NCBI GenBank assembly: GCA_963732925.1
Contig: CAVTBJ010000010.1
Span: 104,836-168,835, forward strand
Length of the DNA: 64,000 nt
Reading direction: 5' to 3'
From: DASZRZ01 sp963732925
GTDB lineage: Bacteria > Acidobacteriota > Terriglobia > Terriglobales > Acidobacteriaceae
Under the pieces are notes generated by a model. It did no database searches, was not told where the DNA came from, and saw nothing but the letters and a program-made list of their open reading frames with translations. Position numbers and translations under genes: made by a program. Below, one piece after another: positions 37,904 to 47,644 of the stretch. Numbering within the stretch: the first letter of the stretch is position 1; the number at the start of each line of letters is the position of its first letter.

Positions 37904-39109
37904 CTAGCGGGCGCTGGCGACCTTCAACAGAACTACTCCATGACCGGGCACCAGGGTCTCATAAGTTCCCTGCATGGTTCCCAGGTCCTTGGCCTGCCAG
38001 ATATCGCGCACCTTCACTTTGCCGTTGAAACCCACCTGGGGGAAATCGAGGTGAATGGTGAGCGGCTGGGGATGGCGATTGAACAAGCCTACCGCCTTCG
38101 ATCCATCCGCCAGGGTACGCGTCCAGATTTCCAGCGGGCCTTGGGCGCTGACCCGGTCGCCCTGCTTGCCCAGGGGATCCTGGTCGATGGCGATCACTTC
38201 CCGGTTGGTCAGCATCGCGATGCGTCTCCGGCGTCATGTGGTGAGATCGTTGCCCGCCAGCAGCGGGGCGGCCAGCATGGCCCACAGGCTCATGTGGGTG
38301 CGGTACTCATCGGTGTCATGCCGCCGTTGCCGACTTCGAGCATGTCGGGATCGTTCCAGTGGCCCGGGCCCGGCATATGTTGCCAGGCCGGCCTGGCTGA
38401 AGCCGATCTGCGCCATGCGCGCGTATTGATCTTTGATGTCGCCCGTGGTGCGCCACAGGTTGCCGCCCACCGACGCTCCCCAGCGCCAGACCGCGTCATT
38501 GCCGTACTGGCAGAGGCTGTACACGATGGGCCGGCCGGTCTTTTGCAGGCGCGTGCTCCATCTTGAGGTAGGCGTCGATCATGATCTGGTGCGCCGCCTC
38601 CGGCGAGGGCGCGGCCTTCATCTGCTCGCGCAGGCCGCAGAGATCGTACTTCAGGTAATCGATGCCCCACTGCGGCATAGGTCTGGGCGTCCTGCTCCTC
38701 GTGCCCCAGGCTGCCTTCATACTTGGCGCAGGTCTTGTCGCCGGGCGAGGAGTAGATGCCGAGCTTGAGTCCTTTGCTGTGCACGTAATCGGCAAGCGCC
38801 TTCATGTCGGGAAACTTCTCATTGCTGTGAATGAAGCCCTGGGCGTCGCGCTGGCCTTCCCAGGTGTCGTCGATGTTGATGTACACGTAGCCGGCGTCGC
38901 TGCATTCCGCTGGAAACCATGGCGTCCGCCTGCGCCCGCACAATGGCGTCGTCGATGTTGCGGCGAAAATGGTTCCAACTGTTCCAGCCCATCGGCGGCG
39001 TCTGAGCAACCTTGGTTTGCTGGGCTTGAATTTGCTGGGGTCGCGCAGCCAGAGCGCACATGACAATCAGGAAAAGAGCAACAGAGAAGCCGCGAGATCG
39101 ACGTTTCAT
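37904..39109 (-). pseudogene. GH27 alpha-galactosidase, broken by about seven frameshifts
   Basis: Signal peptide MKRRSRGFSVALFLIVMCALA at 39109, then TPPMGWNSWNHF, YVYINIDDTWEG, FPDMKALADYVHSKGLKLGIY, GIDYLKYDLCG (nucleophile Asp) and the C-terminal IDQDPLGKQGDRV and VGLFNRHPQPLTIHLDF identify GH27. These lie in three frames; breaks are near 38912, 38680, 38545, 38372, 38310, 38241 and 38228. GH27 removes alpha-linked galactose from galactomannan or pectic side chains. The domains are in order and complete, and the protein sequence is well kept between breaks, which argues for recent damage or sequence error and not long decay. It converges with the broken IclR gene. Confidence 0.8.
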
Positions 39110-39172
39110 AGCATCCGCCTTGATAAGGGATAGTCAGCGACAGCGCATTATAGACAGCAAGAGCGGCCCCGC

Positions 39173-39205
39173 TCAAAATTTCACCTACTAAAACCTCAAT
39201 TTTGA
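39173..39205. promoter_or_regulatory. Inverted repeat between divergent GH27 and GH105 genes
   Basis: TCAAAATT (39173-39180) and AATTTTGA (39198-39205) are perfect 8-base arms separated by 17 bases, in the 148-base gap between two divergent glycosidase genes. It lies 53 bases before the GH105 start and stands out as AT-rich. It may be an operator or a leader hairpin; no regulator is assigned. Confidence 0.35.
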
Positions 39206-39257
39206 ACTTGAACACGGAACGGGCCTCCTCTATGTTAGAGCGTCTTCGAGGAGTGGG

Positions 39258-40565
39258 ATGCCTCAGCCGATCGTTCGCAAAAGCGCAGTGCTCCCCCTGA
39301 TCTTGCTGTTGGTTCTGAATACCAGCCTCCTTCCGGCCCAAAATGGCGCTTCTCCGCCGCAGGGCACAGCCTCGACTCTACCGCGCGACTGGTCGAAGGC
39401 GCTGGTGGACTCGACCTTGACGCGCTATCCCGATGCGACGAAGTTCGGCGACTGGGCCTATGCGCGGTCGCTGTACCTGTTCGGGCAGTATCTCGTCTAC
39501 AAGCGCACCCACGAGCGGCGCTATCTGGATTACATCCAGAAGTGGGTGGACACACATGTCGACGAGAATGGCAACGTCGACCGTCCGATTGACGCGCTCG
39601 ATTACATTCTGCCGGCGAACCTGCTGATCATCCTGTACAACGAGACGGGGGAGGCGAGATACAAAAAGGCGCTGGACAAGTTCCGCCATCGCTTCGACGA
39701 CTATCCGCGTACCAGCGATGGAGGCTTCTGGCATGCCACCTTTGCCGGCCGCCAGCACCAGCTTTGGCTGGACGGAATCTTCATGAGCATGCCGTTCCTG
39801 GTGCGCTATGGCCAGATCTTCGATGACGCCAAGTATGCCGACGAGGAAGCGGCCAAGCAGATCCTGATCGATGACCACCACCTGAAGGACCCCTCGGGCC
39901 TGCTGTATCACGCCTACGACGAAACCGGCACCCAGCCCTGGGCGGATCCCGCGACGCACCACTCGAGATATTTCTGGGGCCGCGCCATAGGCTGGTACGG
40001 CATGGCGACGGTGGACCTTCTGGATGTGCTGCCCAAGAACCATCCCGATCGCGGCAAGCTGATCAAGATTGTCCATGACCTTGTCGCCGGCCTGGCGCGC
40101 TACCAGGATCCGAAAACCGGCCTGTGGTACCAGGTGGTGGACAAAGGCAAGGATCCCAACAACTGGCTGGAAACCTCCAGTTCGTGCATGTACATCTACA
40201 TCACCGACGTGGCGGTGAAGCGCGGCTACGTGAGCAAGAAATATAAGGCGATGGCGGAGCGCGGCTATCGCGGCGTGATGTCGAAGCTGTCGCTAGGGGA
40301 CGACGGGCTGGTCAACATCTCCGATATCTCGGAAGGGACCAGCGTTTCCGATCTGGCCTATTACTACGGACGCAAGCGCAACGTGAACGACTTTCACGGG
40401 CTGGGCGCCTTCCTCATCATGAACGAGGAGTACCACAGCTCGCTTTCTTCCATGCAGCAGACGGTTCCCGCAGCCTCCGCGAGCGGGTCTTGGAACACAG
40501 GGCAAACGCAGGCAACCATGTTGAACGAGCTCACGCGCAGGGGCCTCCATGACAGACAACAATAA
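39258..40565 (+). CDS. GH105 unsaturated rhamnogalacturonyl hydrolase, exported
   Basis: 435 residues with a signal peptide (VLPLILLLVLNTSLLPAQ); the ATG has GGAG five bases upstream. The alpha/alpha barrel motifs GDWAYARSLYLFGQYL, HATFAGRQHQLWLDGIFMSMPF (the Asp is the expected catalytic residue, Asp143 in YteR), SRYFWGRAIGWYGMATVDLLDVL and SSSCMYIYI fit GH105. It removes the unsaturated galacturonic acid end from rhamnogalacturonan fragments made by lyases. It overlaps the next gene by 17 bases. It is divergent from the GH27 gene. Confidence 0.92.
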   Translation: MPQPIVRKSAVLPLILLLVLNTSLLPAQNGASPPQGTASTLPRDWSKALVDSTLTRYPDATKFGDWAYARSLYLFGQYLVYKRTHERRYLDYIQKWVDTHVDENGNVDRPIDALDYILPANLLIILYNETGEARYKKALDKFRHRFDDYPRTSDGGFWHATFAGRQHQLWLDGIFMSMPFLVRYGQIFDDAKYADEEAAKQILIDDHHLKDPSGLLYHAYDETGTQPWADPATHHSRYFWGRAIGWYGMATVDLLDVLPKNHPDRGKLIKIVHDLVAGLARYQDPKTGLWYQVVDKGKDPNNWLETSSSCMYIYITDVAVKRGYVSKKYKAMAERGYRGVMSKLSLGDDGLVNISDISEGTSVSDLAYYYGRKRNVNDFHGLGAFLIMNEEYHSSLSSMQQTVPAASASGSWNTGQTQATMLNELTRRGLHDRQQ

Positions 40566-42786
40566 TCTGGATCGCAGAACGTTTCTCCGTCTCAGCGGCG
40601 GCGGCCTGGTCGCATGCACCGCGACCGGCCTGCTGGCGCAAGTATCGGAAGCCCCCGGCAAGGCTCGCAGTGCGCCGTCGCGGCCGGTGATCCTCAAGTC
40701 GCCAGCCCTCGAAGTGGTTCTCGACGGCAGCGATGGACTTCCCTTCGAGTACCGCATGTCCACGCCGGACACGCGCTTTTTGGGGGAAGAAGGCGGACAG
40801 CCGATGACCGCGACCGTGTGCCAGCGGGATGGCTGGAAATTCCCGGCGGTACCGCTTCGGGTGGAGTCCGTAAAGCACACCGCGACACAGGCGGATTTTG
40901 GCTTCACGGCGCGGGTGGGCGGGCAGCCGGCGGCCAGCTTCACGATTTCCTACCTGCTCGACGGCTCGACGGTGACGGTCAAGATGCGCAACGTCCGGGA
41001 GCACGCCGGGTACGATCTGATCGAAGTGGCCATGCCCTCGCTGGTAACGGTCCGGGAAAGCGACGGCGCGGCCTGGCTGGCGCATGGCGATTCCGGCGGC
41101 AGCCTGGCGATGTTGCGCGACGCCAGCCCGGCCCACCTGGCGCCCAACCGCTTTTGGGGAAATGTGCTGGCCACTTTGCCGGTGGTGATGGTGGGCAACG
41201 GAACCGCGCTATGCGTGCAGGAGGTAACCGCCTTCATGGACGGCACCGAGCTGCGCGTGAGCGGGGAAAACGGCAGCCGCCGCGGTTCGCTGGGCACAAC
41301 TAAGACCCATCGCATCAATGGCAGCCTGTGCTACGACATGAATGCCGGGAACGGGGCCCCGCTCAACTGCGGTGCGCGCAATACTCCGAACCTGCTGGTG
41401 GACCAGGAATCCTCCTGCCGGCTGGACTTCGTAGCGGGCGGAAACGGCGGCGCCGGGTGGCTGAAGGGCGCTGAACTGGTGCGCGGGCGGATGCCACCCA
41501 TCCCCAAGCATCTCTACGATGACACGTTCACCTACGGCATCCTGTGCGACCAGCCGTTGTTCGAAAAGCCAACCGCCACCTTCGAGGACTGCGAGCGAAT
41601 CATCCGCAACGTGGCAGCGCTCACCGATCACGCGCCGCAGATTGTTCACCTCTGGGGCTGGCAGTTCCGGGGCAAGGATACCGGCTATCCGGCCGTGAAC
41701 GAAGTGAACCCCCGCATCGGCGGATACGAGGGGATGATGCGCCTGATGCAGCGCGCCCGTGCGTTCAACTGCACCGTCACTCTCTCGGACAACTACGACG
41801 ACGCCTACCGCAGCAGCCCGGCATGGAATGCCGACTGGATCGCGCGCCGTCCCGACGGCGAACTATGGGAAAGCCGCAACTGGACGGGGGAAAATTCCTA
41901 CATTCTGGGCATGGCGAAATATGTCAAGGCCGCGGCGCTCGAGCGCGTCCGCTATACGTGCAGCCGCTATCGGCTACCCGCGACAACGCATGTCGACGTG
42001 TTGTCGTATTACTCGATCCGCAATGACTGGGACCCGGCGCATCCGGCGAGCGGGGTGGAGAATCTGCAGGCGCGCTACAAAATTCTGGAGGAATTTGCCA
42101 AACATGGCGTGGACGTCAGTTCCGAGGCGCTGCGCTATGCATTCCTTGGCAAGATCAGCTCGTTCTGGTACATGACCGGTCCGGGCAAGTGTCCGTTCGG
42201 CGGCACGCCCATCCCGCTGCTGGCTACCATCTACCGCAAGAGCGCGGTGTGGGGGCAGTCCGGACGGATGGACGGCCTGGCGAACGGCATTCTGAAGATG
42301 CTTTTCTACAATGGCTACGCGCATGCATCGTTCCGGGATGGCGGGGATCTGCGTGCCACCACCGACTTGTACTACCTGATGATGGTTCCCTGGTTTAAAC
42401 TCCATGGACGCAACGTGGAGAGCTTCCGGCGCGAGGGAGATCGCACCGTAGTGGAACTGGAAGGCAACGCGGTCGCGGACATGGACTGGGCGAAACAGAC
42501 CTACACGGTTTCGATCGACGGGTCGGAAGTTGCGCGCGATCTGGCAACCTACTGCCCGCTGGACGACCATCGCATCGCGTTTTACTCCGCGAGTGCGCGC
42601 GAACTTTCGGCTCCGCTGCCGGCAGGATGGGACGCAGGGCGCATTGCGGGTTCGGCGCTTTCCGCCTCCGGGCGCGAGGCGGTGCCTGTTACCGTAAGAG
42701 ACGGGCGAGTGGTGGTGGCCGTGGATGCGCAGACGCCGGTGATTGTGTATCGCGACAGTGGCAGCATTCCACAGGCGTCGTTGTAG
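40549..42786 (+). CDS. Tat-exported GH101/GH129-like putative glycosidase
   Basis: 745 residues. The start MTDNNNLDRRTFLRLSGGG is a Tat signal. The order is an N-terminal beta-sandwich (ALEVVLDGSDGLPFEYRM), a barrel-like middle with FTYGILCDQPLFEKP, HLWGWQFRGKDTGYP, SDNYDDAYRSSPAW and THVDVLSYYSIRNDWD, and a C-terminal beta domain. This overall layout resembles endo-alpha-N-acetylgalactosaminidase-type (GH101/GH129) enzymes. The Asp of THVDV and the Glu of VSSEALRY are candidate catalytic residues. I cannot confirm the family; it may be an unassigned group. Its coupling to GH105 suggests a plant-pectin substrate, not mucin. Confidence 0.5.
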   Translation: MTDNNNLDRRTFLRLSGGGLVACTATGLLAQVSEAPGKARSAPSRPVILKSPALEVVLDGSDGLPFEYRMSTPDTRFLGEEGGQPMTATVCQRDGWKFPAVPLRVESVKHTATQADFGFTARVGGQPAASFTISYLLDGSTVTVKMRNVREHAGYDLIEVAMPSLVTVRESDGAAWLAHGDSGGSLAMLRDASPAHLAPNRFWGNVLATLPVVMVGNGTALCVQEVTAFMDGTELRVSGENGSRRGSLGTTKTHRINGSLCYDMNAGNGAPLNCGARNTPNLLVDQESSCRLDFVAGGNGGAGWLKGAELVRGRMPPIPKHLYDDTFTYGILCDQPLFEKPTATFEDCERIIRNVAALTDHAPQIVHLWGWQFRGKDTGYPAVNEVNPRIGGYEGMMRLMQRARAFNCTVTLSDNYDDAYRSSPAWNADWIARRPDGELWESRNWTGENSYILGMAKYVKAAALERVRYTCSRYRLPATTHVDVLSYYSIRNDWDPAHPASGVENLQARYKILEEFAKHGVDVSSEALRYAFLGKISSFWYMTGPGKCPFGGTPIPLLATIYRKSAVWGQSGRMDGLANGILKMLFYNGYAHASFRDGGDLRATTDLYYLMMVPWFKLHGRNVESFRREGDRTVVELEGNAVADMDWAKQTYTVSIDGSEVARDLATYCPLDDHRIAFYSASARELSAPLPAGWDAGRIAGSALSASGREAVPVTVRDGRVVVAVDAQTPVIVYRDSGSIPQASL

Positions 42787-42915
42787 CTCCAACGCGGGGA
42801 TGCGTTGGCCTTCGCGGGGCTGGCGCGAAAGACGTGGCGTTCGCAAATTCGTCTTGGATGACTCAAATCGGAGCCTGCGAGTGTTCTCATCCCAGGAACT
42901 ATTAAGGAAGCAAGC

Positions 42916-44712
42916 GTGAGTCTCTCGGGAATCGACTGGCTCATCATGGGGCTGTACTTCGCGTTTGTGCTGGGAATTGGGGTGGCCCTCAAGCGCTACA
43001 CCAAAACCAGCGCGGATTTTTTCCTCGCGGGACGCTCCCTGCCGGCGTGGATTTGCGGGCTTGCCTTCATTTCCGCCAACCTGGGCGCGCAGGAAGTGAT
43101 CGGCATGGCGGCTTCCGGCGCGAAGTACGGAATCGTAACCAGCCACTTTTATTGGATCGGCGCCATTCCGGCCATGGTGTTTGTGGGCGTCTTCATGATG
43201 CCCTTCTACTATGGCTCGCGGGCGCGTTCCGTCCCCGAGTACCTGCGCCTGCGCTTCGACGAGAAGACGCGGGGCCTGAATGCCATTTCCTTTGCCGTGA
43301 TGACAGTGTTCTCCTCCGGCATCTCGATGTATGCCATGGCGAAGCTGATCGACATTCTGCACATTTTCGATGTGCCGTTTGCCGAGCTCCACATCCCGCA
43401 TACGTGGACCTTCCACGTCAGCATCGTGCTTTCGGCGCTGATCGTTCTGGTCTACATTTTCCTGGGAGGCCTGACCAGCGCGATCTACAACGAAGTGCTG
43501 CAGTTTTTCCTGATCGTGGCCGGCTTTCTGCCGCTGGTGTACCTGGGGCTGAAGAACGTGGGCGGCTGGACGGGACTGAAGCAACAGTTGCCGTCCTCGT
43601 TTGTGCATTCCTGGCAGGGAATGGGGAGTCCGCAGACCAACCCGCTGGGGGTGGACGCCTTTGGCCTGGTCGTGGGATTGGGGTTTGTCCTGTCCTTCGG
43701 GTACTGGTGCACGGATTTTCTGGTGGTGCAGCGCGCCATGGCCGCGGATTCCATGGGCGCCGCGCGGCGCACTCCCCTGCTGGCGGCCTTTCCCAAAATG
43801 CTGTTCCCGTTCCTGGTGATTCTGCCGGGTATGATTGCCATCGCCCTGCCCAAGCTCGCGGTGCTGGAAGGGGCGCCGGCGGGCAGCCAGGCGCAGGTCC
43901 TGAATACGTATGGGAAAGGCCTGATTCCCGCCAAGATCGACATGGAGACCGGGCAGCCGTTGCGGGACACCAACGGCAACGTGATTCTGGATTACGATCT
44001 CGCCGTGCCCAGCATGCTGCTGCACTACTTCCCCACCGGCCTGCTGGGGCTGGGGATCACGGCGCTGCTGGCCAGCTTCATGTCGGGGATGGCGGGAAAC
44101 GTGACCGCATTCAACACGGTCTGGACCTACGATATCTATCAGTCCTACATCAACAAGAATGCCACGGACGCGCATTATCTCTGGATGGGACGCATGGCGA
44201 CCGTCTGGGGCATTGCGTTGTCGATTGCCGCGGCCTATGCGGCCACGCGCTTCAACAACATCATGGATTTTCTGCAGCTGGTGTTTGCCTTCGTCAATGC
44301 CCCCCTGTTCGCGACTTTTTTGCTGGGTATGTTCTGGAAACGGACGACCGGGCATGCGGCGTTTTTTGGGTTGCTCTCGGGCACCATCGCCGCGGCCGTG
44401 CATCATGGACTGACGCTGCCGGTCGGGGCGGTTGCCGGTATCAAGGGCGGTTGGATCGCCACCGTGCATACCTATCCCAGCGACATGGCGCAAAATTTCT
44501 GGACCGCAATCTGGGCCTTCACCGCGTGCATCGTGATTACCATCGTAGTGAGCCTGGTGACGAGGCCGCGCGAAGAGAATGAGCTGAAGGGATTGGTCTA
44601 TTCCCTTACGGAACGGCCGCACGAGGAGAACACGCCGTGGTATGAACGGCCGGCGGTTCTGGCGGTGATCGTGCTGGCGCTGACGGCTGGCCTGAACTTC
44701 ATTTTCTGGTAG
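42916..44712 (+). CDS. Sodium/solute symporter (SSS family) sugar transporter
   Basis: 598 residues, about 14 membrane segments. The GTG start at 42916 has AAGGA upstream. The pattern WLIMGLYFAFVLGIGVALKR, FFLAGRSLPAWICGLAFISANLGAQEVIGMAA, ARSVPEYLRLRFDEKTRG and SAIYNEVLQFFLIVAGFLPL is that of SglT-like symporters for galactose or glucose. Its position before galK and galT suggests galactose uptake. A soluble loop of about 55 residues (APAGSQAQVLN...DLAVPSMLL) lies in the second half. A small membrane protein follows 20 bases later. Confidence 0.9.
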   Translation: MSLSGIDWLIMGLYFAFVLGIGVALKRYTKTSADFFLAGRSLPAWICGLAFISANLGAQEVIGMAASGAKYGIVTSHFYWIGAIPAMVFVGVFMMPFYYGSRARSVPEYLRLRFDEKTRGLNAISFAVMTVFSSGISMYAMAKLIDILHIFDVPFAELHIPHTWTFHVSIVLSALIVLVYIFLGGLTSAIYNEVLQFFLIVAGFLPLVYLGLKNVGGWTGLKQQLPSSFVHSWQGMGSPQTNPLGVDAFGLVVGLGFVLSFGYWCTDFLVVQRAMAADSMGAARRTPLLAAFPKMLFPFLVILPGMIAIALPKLAVLEGAPAGSQAQVLNTYGKGLIPAKIDMETGQPLRDTNGNVILDYDLAVPSMLLHYFPTGLLGLGITALLASFMSGMAGNVTAFNTVWTYDIYQSYINKNATDAHYLWMGRMATVWGIALSIAAAYAATRFNNIMDFLQLVFAFVNAPLFATFLLGMFWKRTTGHAAFFGLLSGTIAAAVHHGLTLPVGAVAGIKGGWIATVHTYPSDMAQNFWTAIWAFTACIVITIVVSLVTRPREENELKGLVYSLTERPHEENTPWYERPAVLAVIVLALTAGLNFIFW

Positions 44713-44731
44713 ACCCGCAAGGAGGCAAAGC

Positions 44732-44932
44732 TTGGGTCTGGATATTCGATTGCCGATCGGCGGGTTCTTTACCCTGCTGGGCTTTGCACTGTCGCTTTAC
44801 GGGCTGCTGGGAAACAAAGCCATTTATGAACGCTCGCTGGGCATCAACGTAAACCTGGAATGGGGACTTGTCCTGCTTCTATTCGGCATCATCATGGTAG
44901 TGCTCGGCCGCAAAGGAGCCGCACCGCGTTGA
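44732..44932 (+). CDS. Small two-helix membrane protein between symporter and galK
   Basis: 66 residues with two hydrophobic segments, IGGFFTLLGFALSLYGLLG and EWGLVLLLFGIIMVVLGR, joined by a short polar loop with the motif YERSLGINVNLEWG. The TTG start at 44732 has AAGGAGG seven bases upstream, a strong site. Its stop overlaps the probable galK start. It may be an accessory subunit of the symporter or a stabiliser, as small membrane proteins sometimes are. No family is recognised with confidence. Confidence 0.7.
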   Translation: MGLDIRLPIGGFFTLLGFALSLYGLLGNKAIYERSLGINVNLEWGLVLLLFGIIMVVLGRKGAAPR

Positions 44933-46245
44933 CCCCGGCTTTCCACGATCAGGCGCGGCCGGACGATTCGCGCAGCATGGAGGTGGCGTCCATGCTGCGG
45001 GAGGCGGAATTTGGCGGCACCGGGAATGGCGCTTCGAATGTCTTTCCCGGTTCTGCTTCTCCCGCTTCTGCTTTTCCCGCTTCCTCTGCCGGGACGCAGA
45101 CGGCAGAACTGCGGGAGAAGTTTCAGCGGCGATACGGCAGCGCAGCGCGAATCTACCGGGCGCCGGGAAGAATCAACCTGATCGGAGAGCATACCGATTA
45201 CAACGACGGCTTTGTCCTGCCCGCCGCCATCAACCTGCATACATGGGTCGCCATAGCTCCACGCCAGGATGGCGCGCTTGTCGTCTACTCGGAGAATTTT
45301 GACCAGACTGCGGAAGTATTGCTGGACGACCCGGGCATCGCGCCCAACCGAAGCTGGCGTGATTATGTGGTTGGAGTCGCGGTGATGCTGAAGCAGGCGG
45401 GATACGATCTCCCCGGGGCCAATGTGCTGATCCGGGGAGAGCTGCCCATTGGGTCGGGACTGAGCTCTTCGGCCTCGATCGAAGTGGCGACGGGACTGGC
45501 GCTGCTGGGACTGGCGAATTCCTCGATGAGCCGGCTGGAGCTGGCGCAGCTCTGCCAGCGGGCGGAGAATGAGTTTGTGGGCATGCGCTGCGGAATCATG
45601 GACCAGTTTGTTGCCTGCCACGGAGTTGCCGGGCATGCCATTTTGCTCGATTGCCGGTCTTTGGACTACTCGGTTCTGCCGCTCGATCCCGAAATCAGCC
45701 TGGTTGCCTGCAACACCATGGTCAAGCACGAGCTGGCTACCGGGGAATACAACAAGCGGCGGGCGGAATGCGAAGAAGGGGTTCGCCTGCTGTCCCGAGT
45801 GCTGCCCGGGGTGAAGGCGCTTCGGGACGTGAGCCTGGCGGAGCTGGAGCGGTACGCGGATCGGATTCCCGAGGTCGTCTACCGCCGCTGCCGTCACATC
45901 ACCAGCGAAAACGAGCGTGTTGTGCGGGCCGCGGAGCGGCTGAATGCTCACGATCTTGCCGGTTTTGGAAGCTTGATGGCGGAGTCTCACCGCAGTCTGC
46001 GCGACGATTTCGAAGTCAGTTGCGTGGAACTGGACTTGATGGTCGAACTCGCGGGCAAGGCGGAAGGCGTCCTGGGGGCGCGCATGACGGGGGGAGGATT
46101 CGGCGGCTGCACCGTGAATCTCGTCCGTTCAAATTGCGTGGGCCAGTTCTCCTCTTCCATAGCCCGGGGATACAAGCAAGCGACCGGCATCGATCCGGAA
46201 ATCTACGTCCTGCAGGCCGGGCAAGGAGTGGAAGAGCTAACGTGA
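44929..46245 (+). CDS. galK: Galactokinase
   Basis: About 438 residues. Motifs: galactose-binding PGRINLIGEHTDYNDG, the GHMP ATP site LPIGSGLSSSAS, and MTGGGFGGCT near the end. It phosphorylates galactose at C1. I place the start at TTG 44929, which overlaps the previous stop as TTGA and has AAGGAG ten bases upstream; ATG 44977 is the alternative. Either gives a 30-65 residue extension, rich in Ser, Ala and Pro (GSASPASAFPASSAG, from a CCCGCTTCTG repeat), before the normal start TAELREKFQRRYG. That extension is unusual for the family. Confidence 0.93.
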   Translation: MTPAFHDQARPDDSRSMEVASMLREAEFGGTGNGASNVFPGSASPASAFPASSAGTQTAELREKFQRRYGSAARIYRAPGRINLIGEHTDYNDGFVLPAAINLHTWVAIAPRQDGALVVYSENFDQTAEVLLDDPGIAPNRSWRDYVVGVAVMLKQAGYDLPGANVLIRGELPIGSGLSSSASIEVATGLALLGLANSSMSRLELAQLCQRAENEFVGMRCGIMDQFVACHGVAGHAILLDCRSLDYSVLPLDPEISLVACNTMVKHELATGEYNKRRAECEEGVRLLSRVLPGVKALRDVSLAELERYADRIPEVVYRRCRHITSENERVVRAAERLNAHDLAGFGSLMAESHRSLRDDFEVSCVELDLMVELAGKAEGVLGARMTGGGFGGCTVNLVRSNCVGQFSSSIARGYKQATGIDPEIYVLQAGQGVEELT

Positions 46246-46325
46246 GCCGGGAGGCAGAGGGCAGGACGTCCGCGAAAACATTGCCGGGGCAGGCTCTGCC
46301 GGCGAGGAGACTCGGGTACTGAGGA

Positions 46326-47371
46326 ATGGCTCCTTTCGACCTGCAGCAGCAGCCGCACCGCCGCTTCAATCCGCTGACACGAGAATGGGTGCTGGTGTCA
46401 CCACACCGCACGCAGCGTCCCTGGCTGGGGCAGACGGAAACGGTTTCCACCAGGGCGGAACCCGCCTACGACCCGGCGTGCTACATGTGTCCCGGCAACA
46501 GGCGCTCGGGAGGCATGCCGAACCCGCAGTATGAGAGCGTTTACGTCTTCGACAATGATTTTCCGGCTCTGCTGCCCGATACTCCGGAGGCGAGTTACGA
46601 GCAGGGAGATTTGCTGATCGCGAAGAGCGAAGCGGGAATCTGCCGGGTGATGTGTTTTTCTCCGCGTCACGATCTCACCCTCTCGCGCATGAGCGTTCCG
46701 GACCTGGAGCAGGTGGTGAACGCCTGGTCAGAAGAGTATGCGAAGCTGAGAGCGCTGCCCTTCGTCCGCCACGTGCAGATTTTCGAGAACCGGGGCTCCA
46801 TGATGGGCGCCAGCAATCCGCATCCGCATTGCCAGATTTGGGCGAATGCCACGGTTCCCGGCTCTCCCCGAACAGAACAGGAATCCTTTGAGGAGTATCA
46901 ACGGGCGCACGGAACCTGCCTGCTGTGCGACTACATGCGCCTGGAGAGTGTGAGCCAGGAGCGCATGATTTGCCAGAATGAGCACTTTCTTGCGGTCGTT
47001 CCCTTCTGGGCGAACTGGCCTTTTGAAACCTTGCTGCTCAGCAAGCGCCACCTCGCGGACGTGACCATGCTGGAGGCGGGCGAGCGTGCCGCTCTGGCAG
47101 AGATTCTGAAGCGGCTCACCACGCGCTACGACAACCTGTTTGAAACCTCGTTTCCATATTCCATGGGATTTCATCAGGCTTTTGCCGGCGTAAAGCAGGC
47201 GGAATGGCACTTCCACGCACACTTTTTCCTCCCCTGCTGCGCTCGGCCACGGTGCGAAAGTTTGCGGTTGGATATGAGTTGCTGGCCGCTCCCCAACGCG
47301 ACATTACCGCAGAAACCGCCGCCGGCCGCTTGCGCTCGCTTCCGGAACAGCATTATTTGGAGAAAGGCTGA
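46326..47371 (+). CDS. galT: Galactose-1-phosphate uridylyltransferase, one-base frameshift near the end
   Basis: About 348 residues when repaired. Motifs: FNPLTREWVLVSPHRTQRPW, CYMCPG (zinc), and the active-site ANPHPHCQIW-like sequence SNPHPHCQIW, with HFHAHFF near the C-terminus. It exchanges UMP between UDP-glucose and galactose-1-phosphate. Near 47228 a T-run is one T short, so HAHFF runs into CCARPRCE instead of PPLLRSATVRKFAVGYE; the correct frame then ends at the TGA at 47369-47371 (QHYLEKG). The uncorrected frame continues to 47510. A homopolymer error is the likeliest cause. It lies 80 bases after galK. Confidence 0.9.
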
Positions 47372-47644
47372 GTGCTGCCCGCTCGCGCCTGCCAGTTCCG
47401 TACAAACAGGTTCGAAAGACGGACACCACGGCGAACCCGAAGGGCAGGAAGAAATTGACCTGTTGCTGCGGTTTCATATTGTGAACCTCATATTTTTCTT
47501 GTTAAATTGATCGGAGAGCGATATAACTGCGGGCCGGTTCTCGAGATAGGACGCGTGTACCACTTGTGGTCCCTGAAATAGCAGCCTTGAAGGCGCGCCG
47601 CGGTTCTCTGATCCGTTCTGTTTTCCCGGGGGAGACTTTCGTGG

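Noticed and set aside
41974..44622. 882-residue open frame on the minus strand
   Set aside because: It crosses two well-supported plus-strand genes (GH101-like and symporter) and has no family features.
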